Positions 33,291 to 51,602 of a stretch of 64,000 bases of DNA are shown here, one piece after another. Every line of letters begins with the position of its first letter. The first letter of the stretch is position 1. The stretch lies in NCBI RefSeq assembly GCF_036324505.1, contig NC_086357.1, positions 20,276,793-20,340,792 on the forward strand, written 5' to 3'. Made by a program: the position numbers and the translations under genes. Origin of the DNA: Eleginops maclovinus (lineage: Eukaryota > Chordata > Actinopteri > Perciformes > Eleginopidae). The notes under the pieces were generated by a model that was not told where the DNA came from, did not search any database, and saw only the letters and a list, made by a program, of their open reading frames with translations.

Positions 33291-36200
33291 GCTTTCACCA
33301 CAATTGCAGTGTGTTTAAAGTGTTTACCAACCGATCTTCCACGGACACATTAGGAAGCAGTCATCTACAATACATGGCAGTGAGATCCCCCCCCGCCCCC
33401 CCCAAAATGGCTTACCCAGATATAGACATGTACAAACTCACATGCATCGTGGACTCAATCACCTACTTTTTCCATTATCGGGTAACTCCCAGATGAATAA
33501 AACATAGCCAATGATTATGCTGCACCAATCAGATCATAGCACACACACACAAATGTGAACACACACACACACACACATACTGTACAATCGTATCTATGGC
33601 AAGACATGAGAAACCAATTCCCTACGTGTAACTCCCACCTATAGGTCAGAGATAATCATAAAAAGTAATTGGTACACACTCTTGAATATATTAGTGTTTG
33701 ATTAGGCTTCCACTGAACTCCCACATATATTTGCTCTCTGGTGACCAGCCGAAAATATACCACGGTGTGTTCATCAAGACTTTTTTCCTCCCCCCAAAAT
33801 GATTTCCCCATGGCAAAAAAAGTATCATATACAGTATGGAGTGTCTTCTTCAGATCTGATGTCTGAAACATTTGTCTCTGGCTGTACTGTGAATTGTGTT
33901 AATACTTACAATGCAATGATATGTTTTATAACAGATCAGATCAAGTCATTTTGCATGCATCACAGCAGCTCTATTTGCAACATCAAACAAGAACAAATAT
34001 TAAGACACGATACAAGGACAACAAAGATTAAACACAACAATCGATGTGATGAATCAGCGATTTAAATATAAGTACTGTTGTGCATGATTTTAACAATGCA
34101 CTTACAATAGGCCTACCTTCTGAGTATTGGTTGTGCTTGTCTTTAGAAATTAAAGCTATAGCAAGCTTCTTCAAGGAAGCCCTTAAAACTCACAAAGGCT
34201 GTGAGGAACATGTAAGCAACAATGGCAAAAAGATATGAAAAATATATAATACAGCTTGTTGTCGCTGCCACTTTTCCGCCTCCCTTTAAACGGAACACCT
34301 TAAGTGTCAGAATGTTTAGTTATGTATGTTTACATTAAGCTCAATCCTTTATTCGAGGATAATTCCAGGTTTGGCCAGGGATGAGTCAATCTTACTGTGT
34401 TGATCAGCGTTTAATCCACACACACACACACACACACAGAAAATGTTCCGATTACAAAGCAAGTTATGATTTGGATAAGTGTGTGTTTCACTTGTTTCTA
34501 CGTCATGCAGCACATTCAAATGAATAATTCAACACATTCATCACCGTTTGGTAAACATTACAATTAAGACAACTTGCATCCTCAAATGGCTTTCACACTT
34601 TACTGCATTTTGATGTTGCCAGACATCAAGAAAGAATTTCAAGGAAATGGACAGTTTTGCAACACAAAGGAGGCGGCACAGAAAGAAGCAAAGATCCAAG
34701 TAAAAACGCTGGTGTTTCTAAAATCTTCTTTTTTTTTTTTACAAACACCAGCGTTTATAGTAGCTACCATTTATTCACGTCAATTCTAGCAGGGTATAAT
34801 AACATATTTGCCAATGATGTATTGATATTTTAAAATGCTGTGCAGCACATTTAAGTACCTCTCAGCAATAACTCCCTAAAAGAGCATCTCTCTGTTTCCC
34901 TCTATTTAATCTCCACCCCCCTCCCCCTCCCCCCAGTGCCTTCTGCGATGTCTGGGTGTCATTAATCTGATGGTGGTGGAGTGGTACCCATTACAGTCGC
35001 ACACCCTAAATCAATGACTGATATATGGGGGTGTATGTGTGGCAGAATATTGCGGTAAATAATACTCGGCTGTTCTTCTGTCCTCCTCTTAACACTGCCT
35101 TTGATTCCTCTCCACACACTGCTGATGATCTGACTCTGCAGGAGGGCCTAATGAGCTGATGGGCCTCCGTGAATAAAGAGAGAAAACACACGTACACACA
35201 TGTGCATGCACACACATGCGCAAGAGTGACTCAGACTGTTTGTTTAAAAGAGGGAACAGTGTGATAAATCACAAATGCGAGTTAGGAGTAAATATTTGCA
35301 TGTGCTAATTGGACTCATTAATGGCAGAGATATGAGAGGGGGTGGGGAGGGAAAAGAGATGAGTGACTACTTAAATATACACCGCTGATCAGCTATCTAA
35401 TTGGAGCTTTGTAATGCACATGCACACACACTCAGAACCATTTGTGCATTGGTGTGGTAGGCTCTGGGCGCAATGATTAATACCTTCCTTAGACTCACAC
35501 GCAGATAAACCACACACACATTCAGGCGAGGACTCTTCACAGAGCCCCCGTCTCCAAAGAGGCTTTCAAGTAAATTGAGTTTGGGTCTAGGGTCCTGTTT
35601 ATATTAATTTGAGTCCACTGCCGGTTGAGCTGGACCCAGTGCTCTGTGTTATTACCTGCTTGATAATGGATGCCGGCTTGACTAGCAGCAGTCAATAGAG
35701 ATTGCCTCACATAGCAGATAACGCTGCATCATGCCGGCGGTTTGCAGGAATAGATTGCATGATATCCCTCTAAATATGGAAAGAAATGATGACAGACCTG
35801 GTGGCCTGAAGAGCTTTGACAATTACTTTACACAAGACCTTCACCAAATAGCATTAGCAAATAATTGACTGCATTTGTTTTAATCTTCCTGGGACAGCAG
35901 ATTAATGGCATGCAGGTTTTAACTATTTTAGAGGTAATTTGGTAAACATTTCAGTGATTAATTTATCCCACTATGGAAAGCCCCGCTCCTCATTTATACC
36001 AGTTCAGTAGGAGGCTATGGGGCAATCGGCTCCACATTATAAAGATCTGTCCTGCTTTGGTTTTAATTTGCCAATCACTATAATGCAATATAGACTGACA
36101 AGAAGATATTTCAATTATTCCTGTCCCCCTGTGGCGGAGCAGTACATTTATGACCAAAAATATATACTGAGATAATGTGGTGTGCTACATCCCTGCTACT

Positions 36201-36609
36201 GAAATCTTTTTTCAAAATAAGCTTTTTCTTCACCTGAATGCATTTAAGTAATCTAGTATATTTCTCTTCGGCTCTGGAGTGCTGCAGCAACATTAGTGAA
36301 AGTATCTTTCGTATAATTGTATCTACACGCGTGTACAGGAGGCGGATGCCCAATGAAAAAGGCACTGAATAAAATATTTATCCACATATTACAACTGGTG
36401 TATGAGAGTGTGCTGCCAGGAGCTGTAGCGATAACTCTCTTTCACACACACCCCACAGCACCGGGAAGATGGTTAAATCAACAGTTAATTTAATCAAAAA
36501 GGTATCAAAGAATTTAAAACGTATGATAAATCGTGGTTAAAGGCCGGTCATGTTCCACAGCAGCCAACATGCCAGATAAATATCAGATGTGCGGAGCTGG
36601 GCGTATGTA
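33291..36609. other. Gene-free stretch with a possible conserved non-coding cluster
   Basis: Small CA repeats lie near 33541-33577 and 34419-34438, and a C-rich patch near 33390-33403. From about 35240 to 36110 the sequence is repeat-poor, complex and dense in TAAT/ATTA cores (CTAATTGGACTCATTAATGG, CAGATTAATGGCATGCAGG). This is typical in look of homeodomain-rich enhancers in fish, though conservation is not testable here. No exon was recognised. Confidence 0.35.
34704..34756. repeat. 14-bp perfect inverted repeat around a T-rich loop
   Basis: AAACGCTGGTGTTT at 34704-34717 and its exact complement at 34743-34756 flank a 25-nt loop that includes a T run. Confidence 0.85.
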
Positions 36610-36808
36610 CAGTGGGGCAAAAAAGTATTTAGTCAGCCACCAATTGTGCAAGTTCTCCCATTTAAAAAGATGAGAGATGCCTGTAATTTTCATCATAGGT
36701 ATACCTCAACTATGAGAGACAGAATGGGGGAAACAATCCAGGAAATCACATCGTAGGATTTTTAATGAATTAATTGGTAAATTCCTCGGTAAAATAAGTA
36801 TTTGGTCA
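36610..36808. repeat. Tc1 left terminal inverted repeat
   Basis: About 199 bp, containing outer and inner direct-repeat transposase sites. Similarity to the right repeat fades in the A/T-rich middle (about 36725-36790). Confidence 0.9.
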
Positions 36809-36974
36809 CCTACAAACAAGCAAGATTTCTGGCTCTCACAGACCTGTAACTTCTTCTTTAAGAGGCTCCTCTGTCCTCCACTCGTTACCTGTATTAATGG
36901 CACCTTTTTGAACTCGTTATCAGTATAAAAGACACCTGTCCACAACCTCAAACAGTCATACTCCAAACTCCACT

Positions 36975-37995
<1,021 letters not shown>

Positions 37996-38011
37996 GATGA
38001 ACTTTTGTTAT

Positions 38012-38214
38012 TGACCAAATACTTTTTATTTTCCACAATAATTAGAAAATAAATTCATTAAAAATCCTACAATGTGATTTTCTGGATTTTTTTTTCTCAT
38101 TTTGTCTCTCATAGTTGAGGTATACCTATGATAAAAATTACAGGCCTCTCTCATCTTTTCAAATGGGAGAACTTGCACAATTGGTGGCTGACTAAATACT
38201 TTTTTGCCCCACTG
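38012..38214. repeat. Tc1 right terminal inverted repeat
   Basis: About 203 bp, the inverse complement of the left end. Its inner site TGACCAAATACTT is at 38012-38024. Confidence 0.9.
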
Positions 38215-38216
38215 TA

Positions 38217-42657
<4,441 letters not shown>

Positions 42658-42665
42658 GTTTGAAC
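42658..42665. repeat. Target-site duplication, left copy (GTTTGAAC)
   Basis: GTTTGAAC precedes the hAT terminus and is repeated exactly at 43642-43649. Confidence 0.95.
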
Positions 42666-42973
42666 TAGGGCAGTCACTTTACGTTCGAGAATCGATTGTA
42701 CAATCGATTGGACCGACCAACACACGCTTCGAAAACGAAAAGAGGGAATCGATTTTTACCAAATAACTAATTTTTTAACGAATTAAACAAATAAAACATT
42801 TTATTTCATTATGATTATTATTAACATAACTCACAAACAAGCAGAAAAGAAAAGAATTCCGAAAGTGCAGTAGGCATTGCGACGGCTAAAAAGTAAATTC
42901 CCACCAATTGTACGCACCGGAAACAGCCTGATAGTGTCAATCGGCTGCCGTGGCTTAGTGTTTTGCCAAAAAA

Positions 42974-43243
42974 ATGGAGGGCAACGGCGATCAACCTGCG
43001 CGATATGAGAGAGGAGTGATAACCCCTAATCACATGAGGAGTTCGATATGGCAGCACTTCGGATTTTGGGCAGAAGGCAAAACTATGGAGAGGGACAAAG
43101 TGGTATGCAAACTGTGCGATCGTGAGTTCCCATATCACAGCAGCACTACAACTGAGTCTGCATATGAAGGGACATATGCAGACTCAGTATGTTCTGGTCC
43201 ACTGTCTGTTGTGGGGAATGTAGCGATCCTGCGTGTTGTCTAA
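42974..43243 (+). pseudogene. hAT transposase N-terminal fragment (half BED finger)
   Basis: An 89-codon frame from ATG at 42974. Residues 23-32 (SSIWQHFGFW) and 43-48 (VVCKLC) are the aromatic block and Cys pair of a BED zinc finger. At about residue 60 the frame enters a perfect 16-bp-arm hairpin and from there reads unrelated sequence to the stop at 43241-43243. The His pair of the finger and the RNase-H-like catalytic domain are absent. It cannot act as a transposase. Whether the short product is made is unknown. Confidence 0.8.
43151..43188. repeat. Perfect hairpin inside the hAT copy
   Basis: ACTGAGTCTGCATATG (43151-43166), loop AAGGGA, then the exact inverse complement (43173-43188). 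It lies exactly where the BED-finger coding sequence breaks off. Confidence 0.97.
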
Positions 43244-43641
43244 GTGAAATATTTTCAACCTATTTTGTTGGCTAGTCCTAATTTTAAGTTTTATTTTCAA
43301 ACTATTTAACAATCGCCTGCCTATGCAAAATGTGTTTCATATTTATAATGGTAAACAGCCAGAAGCCTGCAGTAATGTTTTTCGTCATTGATGTTATGGC
43401 AGTCCATACTGCTTATTGTTTTTCGAGAATGCTCCTGTTTGTTATACACGAACTTCACGCAATAAATAATCAGAAATGCTGACCTGTACGTCTCTTGCGC
43501 TCTCTTTACGTTAGTCCTAATGGCAGTGTGTTGGCCTTTATTTTGAAAATTGAAACGTAGATAATCGATTCTACAATCGATTCAATGAAAATTTAAGCCT
43601 AAAAAAATCTATTGTGACTTTTTCAAAAAGTGACACCCCTA

Positions 43642-43649
43642 GTTTGAAC
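43642..43649. repeat. Target-site duplication, right copy (GTTTGAAC)
   Basis: Exact match to 42658-42665. Confidence 0.95.
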
Positions 43650-44003
43650 TCCCATCCATTTTTGACGTTTCCCACTTTTCAGATTTACAAAATGATTCCG
43701 ACATTGTTTTCTCAAAGCAGAACCGGTCTAATAATTGGATGTTACCACTCTGCTATGACACACTTGACTCGATCAAAAGTGTCATCAGATTAAACTAATT
43801 TGTTTGTGTGTTCAGCTCACTGTTCCTCTCAATGTAAGACGACAACACATTGTGACATGCTGATCTTTCCCAGCCTGTTTCCATCACACCCACCCCCTCC
43901 ATCTGTAAAGAGCACAGAGGCAGGCCCTGGACATTACAGTCAGATGACATTTATGGCACGACAGGACACTTCAACACATTCTCCACTGTACGCGTATTTG
44001 CCT

Positions 44004-44005
<2 letters not shown>

Positions 44006-44090
<85 letters not shown>

Positions 44091-44103
44091 TGTGTGTGTG
44101 TGT

Positions 44104-44136
<33 letters not shown>
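44006..44136. repeat. (GT)n microsatellite with two GA interruptions
   Basis: A 131-bp GT array interrupted by GA units near 44089 and 44109. Confidence 0.97.
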
Positions 44137-44284
44137 GGCTCAGGATGTGTCGCTGCCTAGATAAATGTGACATTTCAGTGATTAGGGCTTGTGAGGCCAA
44201 TGCCTCATTAAAGGTTATCTGTTAATTAGGAGGACAAGTGGAGGTCAATATTGAGGTGACAATGCCTCGTTCTCTTCCTGTTAT

Positions 44285-44312
<28 letters not shown>
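44285..44312. repeat. (CA)14 microsatellite
   Basis: A pure CA array of about 28 bp. Confidence 0.95.
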
Positions 44313-44315
<3 letters not shown>

Positions 44316-47300
44316 AGATGTTAGAGTGTTGAGTGGTTTGTTTGCCCTGACTGAGTAAAGCATCTTTAAGATAAAGGGTCTAAAGTTATCCCTGCTGTCC
44401 CGTTAATACTCATTATGGATGTTTTGATGACACTTCTTGAGAATGATGATCTAATGTCTCAGAGTAGTAAAATAATTACTGAAATGAAACCAAAACTAAG
44501 AAGGTAATTTGTCTGATATTAAATATTAATGATCCCTGTGGCTAAAATTGGTGATTGCATCAGCAAAAGTGAACAACAAAGAACTAGTGGGCAACAATAA
44601 CAGTTCGCTGCTTGGGGTTTAAACAGTTACAACATGATCATGAATTAAGTAAAAAACACATTTCAGGTAAAAGAACAACAGACATGTGACTGGCGTTGTA
44701 GGGATGCAGTAAGTCTGTCATTATCAGGCATCTGGCGATAGTGAAGTCAAATGAATTATTTATGAATCCATGTTTGATGGCATTTTTCTGAGTGTTACAG
44801 TTGCACAGTAAACACTTTTTATGAAGTATGTGTACTTAAGATTTACTGAAGTGAAATTTAAATGTGGTAAATATAAAATATGACAGCTGAATGGCTCTGC
44901 ATTAAGGAGCCTGCATCACTGCTTTCCTTTGATATGTTTTTATAATACTCTGTATAGTTTCCTAGAGGGTTTTGTATAATATCCACGGAGAGTAGTGTCA
45001 ATCTTGATCTGTTGTGGCAGTAAGCTTTAGATGGGATTTTGACAGCCTCTCAACTCAAGCATGAACAAAATACAGAGGTTTAAATGCAGTTTGAACTACA
45101 ACAAAAGGCATTTTAGAAGTGCACTGCATCTGCAAAATGTTGCTTTAATAGATGTTGAGTATATTATTTTACTCGACAGGTTCTGCACACATCACTTGTG
45201 CATAATATTTCATGTTAGCAGTTCAAAGTGCAAACAATGCTAACTACAATAGTGTTACCTTAACTGCATTTTGACCTTGAACTGAGAGCATTAACCAACA
45301 TAAAACATGGCGCAACACCCAGTTATAAGAGTGTAGAAAATACACAGTATAGCTCACTGTTGATTGTTCAGTGCAGTGCAGCAGCCATTCAGAGGGAGCC
45401 TGTTTGATACAGTATGAGCTCTCTGGATGCAACTGGCTCCATTCCCCCATGTTAATGTAATCATATTACCACACAGGAAAGCTATTGTCATATGCTCCTG
45501 TCAAAAGAGTAATGGAAATGCTAGGAGGCTTTATATAACAGGGCCTCGCATGAGTTTTAAAAGCCCATATGCAGGACCTAATTTCACACAATCAACAAAG
45601 CCACTTTGTCCCAAACCTTTGCTCTTTTTAAAATCCTCTTTTAAAAAGGAGCTGCAGGCCTCCGAATCAAGACTTGGACAAGCCTCACACAAGCTCACAA
45701 TTTCATTTCACACTGAATGGAATTAGCTTGTGGACCAACCTTACAAAGTGGCTTTTAAAGATTTTAGTTCCGCCCGGAAACACTCTGCCTGTCTCTGCTG
45801 TGAAATGTGAATATGAGGATGTGCGTGTCAAGGAAAATGTCTAAAGAAATAGATTCATAAAAAGGTCAAGACTAAAATGTCCTTTTACTTTAGAAAATTA
45901 CCCAGTAACGCTCCACTGCAGGACTGGCCTTTAATATCAATATGTCCATTTCATCTGAAGCCAAGCATTTGCTTCTCAGCAGAACGTCTGACCAGCAGGG
46001 ACAAAAAGACAGAGACGACAGGCAGCAAATAAGTGCCGTAGCCGTGCTTCCGTTTTACTCTTCCTAACCCATCTATCCAAGTATGTGCTTCGTCTTAAGA
46101 TGCGTTCAAATTGTCTTTTTAATTAGAAAGGTTCCTAACAGAGAGAAATGACACAACAGTTTATAAATGGCAGCCAGAATAAGAGCTGGTGGAGTTCTCT
46201 AAATGTTAGAAAAAGAGCTTAAATCCTTTCTCTCTTATTTTCTCTAGCACACGGTAAACTGGACCAAGCGTTTTTATGAATCCCAAAGCAAGACCACCCT
46301 GTGTATTATTTAAGTGTTAGGATTGGCCAGACGTCCAAACATCGAGCAACGTATTCTAGCCTTCCTGGGAACAATGGGCTATACTGACCCTACACTGTCA
46401 AGCTCAATACCCAACCTCACCTAGCTACACACGGCGGGTCTGCCAACAAAGCGAGACTCATATTTTACCTGGACTATTCTTTACGAAGGAGGGGAGATAA
46501 TGCTTCCATCATTTTGTTGTTGCAGTAAAATGTTAAGCAATGCACAATAACATGAGGGAAAAGGGAAGCAGGTCATTGTTTCAACCTTGGTAATGAATGT
46601 ATTTTACAGGGTTATCTATAAAGGGTTTACATGAAGCAAATGAAACACAGCAAATATCCATGTTGTGCTTTCAGTAGTGCCTCTCTGGGACCGTGTTGCA
46701 CCGCAGCAAAGCAACGTCAACTACAAACAGTTAAGAGAACTGACTATAAACCTGCTCTGTGATTTGTTTGGATATCTACTTTCAGAGGTCTGTAGGTGTA
46801 GACGTACGGTTGAAATGCTTCTGATTTGATCCATCAGCGTGCCTCTATCATCAATCTCTTGATCCATAGTTTTTATAGCCGAGCGGACAGATTAAAAGAG
46901 GAAAGGAGAACAGAGAAGTCCAGAGTCAGAACAACAGAGGGACAAAGACAGAGTTAATTCTGTTTGCTGCTGTGTGGTTCTGGCTGGGGTCCAGCAGGGC
47001 CTGAGGACCCTATGTTGCAGCTCTGATGGAGAGCTCTGCAGCCACACTACTCTCCCTGCCTCCCCTCTTTCTAACACTCCTCCACTTCCCCAGTCCCTCC
47101 CAGCCTCCCCTCTCATTCGCCTATACTTGTTAGCTTTCCCCACGTAGCCTCGCTCCGTCCCTGCCAATGTGATCCATGTGTTGTGCTCCAGCAGAGACTG
47201 CTGAGGCAGCAGAAAGGGGGAATATTTACAGATCAGTCAGATGGGGTTGAGTTCTGCTGGTACTGCGCATACACACACACTTCCTCGTCAATCACTGCTC

Positions 47301-50300
47301 CAAGAGCTGTAACACACAGGCAGTGCTGCTTCACATACACACACTCTAAAGCCACACTGAATGCAAGAACACACATACATCCATAGAGTATATACACATA
47401 GCTTAAATTTACATTTCAACGTACAGGTGCAGGAAAAAGTGCAGGAAAGCTGCAGTGTCTCCCAAATCAGGTATAAAGTATTTCGACTGATATACTACAG
47501 CAAGTATTCAGACAGTTTCGGTACACAAACTCACTGCTCACAAGAACTTTATTTCATTTGGATTGATTCAGTTTATAAACAAACACATCTATGAAATTCA
47601 CCAATGCAAAGTAGGATAACATGTAAAGGACACTTATTTTAAACATGGCCTCGAGATACCAAAGAAGAAACTCGGAATATACTTTCTTTTTACTTCAAAA
47701 CTTTATTTAAGTGAGTCAATACTTTAATGTCTTACATAACCTTTGCCTGTAGTGTTGTGTAATATTTCTTAATCTGATTCTAAACTGAACTAAGAATGAA
47801 GCTTCAACCAGCAGACCTGATGTCCGTGCTGTAAAAATCAGACTCACTTTCAACACAAGACTAACAAAGGTAGAACCGGCTGTCAGAGCAACATCAAGAC
47901 GTCCACTCTTGTTATCTTTCCTCAGGAACAAACACTCTCAGGGGGCGCTGTTCACAGCAGGAATCTAATTTGATGGATATACATTTCCCAAAACTATGCC
48001 TGCATACATGTAACTTGTCAATTGTGCTTTCATCATCTCACTTCAAAGGACAAATTGATTGAATCTCTGCACTTTGAACTGATGCTGGTTCGCCAAGCTT
48101 CCTCCAACATCCACTGCAAGCCTACGGCAGAGAGACTAACAACACCTCCTGTTGCTTTTCTCTCGCCTTTCTTCTGCTTCCCTCGTTTTCCGGCATCATT
48201 TTTCAGCTTTGTTACAAATAAATTCCAGTGTCCACTGAGGGTTTATTCACAACTACACACACATTGCAGAAGCACACGCACAGTAGCACACTGCAATGCG
48301 TTAAGCAAACAGATGATGCTGCCAAAGAGGTGTTGCTCCTGCTAACTCTGTCAGCCCAACAAGGTCAACATTCAAAACAAAAGCTGTGTGCGTGTGCGAA
48401 CAGCATGGGAGACCTTGACATCCACTTTCGAAGTTCTCATAGCCAGCTGGGGCGGATCTCCTATACCCGGGTCACCCTGTTGCCGTGGGGCATCCTGCCA
48501 ACACCCCATCAAATCACACTGACCCAGCCCGTCCTCCAGCCTTCACACACAAAATAAAGCACCTATTTGCCCACCTTCTCCCTCCAAAGTACCGCCTTTC
48601 CTTACCGCGGTTAGGGTCAACAGGAGCCATAATGTCAGCAAACTGGCGTCATGGCAATAGTTTGCCCAGTCATGGAGTCACTTAAGGACAAACAACCACA
48701 GTGTAGCCAAAAAGCCGTCCTGAGATATTCCAAACTTTCTTTAGTTATCAGCTCACACATATCTGATGCGACACTCACAAGTTTCAATGTGGCATTTAAT
48801 TGCGTTTAAATAACACAAATTAGAAATGACATCAGTCCGTATAATTCAAACCAGTATAGCCAGTACCACGTAGGTCATGATCAACTGCAGCCGATAGGCT
48901 CTTCATATCTCACAGCACTTCCACCTGTTGCACAGCTGACTCAACCTGACCTACATCTATTCCTCTTATAGCTTCCTTAATAACCAATCAACATATTAGA
49001 CAACCAACTGTTAAACCTGATTTGAACCTGATGTACCCTGTGCGTCCTTACACAACTCCAGTGTTGATTTTCAAAAAAGGTCATGAGCAGTGGTTTCTTC
49101 AACACCCTTCGAAATGTTTTAGCATCAACACATCAGCTGATATGCAGTACAAACGACATCTTGGTAACATGTTGCCTCAAACTACAATGACCTTATTTTG
49201 TCTCCATCTTTGAGAGCACACTGTAAATGAAAGCAATTATTTTTAATAAAACACACAGAAGCTATGTATAGCAGCCTGTATTTATAACTTAATGTGTGCA
49301 GCAGGTTGGGATGATCACTGATGTGATGGCTAATGTTTCATACCTGTCTTTGGATTGAACATGCACTGCAGAAAACAAACAGTTGGCTCTATTGCTCCCG
49401 CAGAAATAAATGATGAGTAGATTAACTTCATCTCATTCTGCTCCCTGCATACTGAGTTGTGCTTCTCTCCCCATCTAGCTAGCTCTTTTTTCTGTTGTTT
49501 GTGTACTTTTGTCCATCTTCTGTATTCTCACTTGTGTTCATGAGTAGTGGAGAGGATGGTCTGAAGTAAAAGTTGAGCCAACTTTGAGCCAGACATTAAT
49601 AATTGAAGGGGGCAGGAGGGGAGAGAATGGCTCCTGCAGTATTCATATGTCATATTGACTTGACTGCCAGCCACTCGCCCGTGCAATACTGCGTCCTCCC
49701 TAAGCCTCCTCCTACAGCTCCCTTTCCTTACCTCTGAACACTTTCCCATCTTTCATCCATATGCCACCTCCTTTTTACAAGCTCCCTCCATCACACTGCC
49801 ATGTCTGCTGTCTCTTTCTCCTTTCCTCTGCCACTTCTTTTTATCCCTTTCTCATCTGCTGCCATCTCACAGAAGAGTATGGCATGCCCATGGGCCAAAT
49901 ACAATTATAGACCAAATTAAAGAGATGCTTTCTGACTCCCTCAACAGACCAAAGGACCACATGCAAGCACCAGACACGACCAGGGGTTACAACCACACAC
50001 ACACACAGCATTACATTCATGCACAGAGTTAAACTGATTTTCACACGCATTCTCTGCAGTGTGCTAAAATAAATCTCCACAAATCATAGATGAGAAAATG
50101 GAAGAATTCTTTTTTTTTTGTGTCCTGGAGTCCGTCAATATCCTGAAGTGTTACATCCCTGACAGATTTCCCTATGATGCTCACTAGAAACCTCTCCAGG
50201 CCGCAGATGCAGTTTTAATTAGCCATGGTAATGGTTACATGGCTGTGAATAAGTAGCCAGCCACCTGACTGGTCCAAATCTGTGAGGACAAGCTGATGAA

Positions 50301-51556
50301 TTAGACAGTAAAGGAGAGAAACCCCATCGTTCAAGTACAAGCCATCTGTATTTTAGCATCAGCCGTAAAATATTGAATCCTCAGAAAGAGTTGGAATGTT
50401 TCTTGGGTCAACCAATTATCGAGCGCTGCAGGCTACACTGGCTGCCTTTCAACGTGATTAGATCTGAACCCACCAGAGGACATCCGGTCCACTTGTTCTC
50501 TTTTACAGAGAGCTGAGATTAAAAAGCTCAAAATGAAATATAAAATACTTTTTTGCTGTGAATTTAACATCTGCTACTCTAAGCAGGAGAAAAAGAGGAA
50601 GAGCTGGACAAGAGGAGAGAGGGATTTGATGCGCGAAGAGTCCCCTGCATCTTCCAAAACAGCCTCAGGCTTAAAGCTTGAAACAAGAGCGTGGAGATGT
50701 AAAATAATACTGTTAAAAATACAGCATCAATTTCAGTGAACCGCATGTTTTTATTTGAAGGGCTCTAACAAGCAGAACAATTGTTGTGACCTCTGGGCTA
50801 AAAAATCCACTCAAACCACATAATAACAATTGTACAAATGCATGAAGTGAAAATGAGACCTCAGCGTAAAATTCCTGAAAACCTGACTTTTTAATAACGC
50901 AGGATTGCTTTTGCACTGGAAAATGGGAAAGAGAAAAAAATAACAGTAACAGTTCCTAGAACTGGAAAGACACATCAAGTCCGTGTGCGTGCGTGCGTGC
51001 GTAGCAGGGAATAGTAGAGGGAGGCAGGTGTTACAGTACGTCACTTGGCCTCACCCTTAGGCTAAAGTAATAAGTCTCCACGCAGCTGAATAGATGCCTC
51101 CCGAGGCTCTAATGATACATCCTGAAAGAGCCATAAACCACTACGCCTGTCCTCACTGAACTTGTTACATTATTCTGCACCAACACCCAGTTAATAAAAT
51201 TGTGGATCACAAGAAGGGTGTAGTAATAAATATGTAAATAACGCCACAGTCTTCATGCATGTGTGATGGAGGAAACAAAAGTAGGGGAGAGCATTTATGT
51301 CATCCTCTGTTGTAATGACGACACACTCAACAGTCACAAAATGACCTATCAATGACAGGAACTGTGTACAGATGGATCAACAAATACAAATGGATCAATC
51401 GAAAAGCAGTGCATCCATCAGCACACCCACCCACATACACATACAATCCAAGGCTGTGACAGTGGGACGGGATATGGGGTGTCTGTCATTGTCCTGCAAG
51501 GGGATATCGGAGCTGATGTTGGCGACTTATCCACACTCTTCATAATCCATTGTGTG

Positions 51557-51558
<2 letters not shown>
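44313..51558. other. Long gene-free stretch with possible conserved non-coding parts
   Basis: About 45420-45740 and 50150-50480 are complex and repeat-poor, with homeodomain-like cores (GTTTTAATTAGCCATGGTAA). They are candidates for conserved non-coding DNA, by appearance only. A low-complexity 91-codon minus-strand frame at 46892-47167 has no recognised domain. A short (GTGC)n patch lies near 50986-51002. No transposon or RNA gene was recognised. Confidence 0.35.

Positions 51559-51598
<40 letters not shown>
51559..51598. repeat. (GT)20 microsatellite
   Basis: A nearly pure GT array of about 40 bp, followed by a GTGGGTGGGTGTG patch. Confidence 0.95.

Positions 51599-51602
<4 letters not shown>

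Larger units (their letters stand above)
42666..43641 (+). mobile_element. hAT element, 976-bp internal-deletion derivative
   Basis: The left end starts TAGGGCAGTCACTTT. The right end, inverted, starts TAGGGGTGTCACTTT. Both ends have subterminal AATCGATTGTACAATCGATT-type palindromes (42690-42712 and about 43565-43583). The exact 8-bp duplications GTTTGAAC assign it to hAT. It keeps the transposase start and half a BED finger, then a 38-bp perfect hairpin, then 3' flanking sequence. The whole catalytic region is gone. Confidence 0.95.

Noticed and set aside
45606..45652. Near-palindrome CTCTTTTTAAAA / TTTTAAAAAGGAG
   Set aside because: A/T-rich, imperfect and short. Chance is a sufficient explanation.
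46892..47167. A 91-codon minus-strand frame in GC-richer sequence
   Set aside because: Low-complexity Arg/Gly-rich composition, no domain, and no clear splice acceptor or donor.
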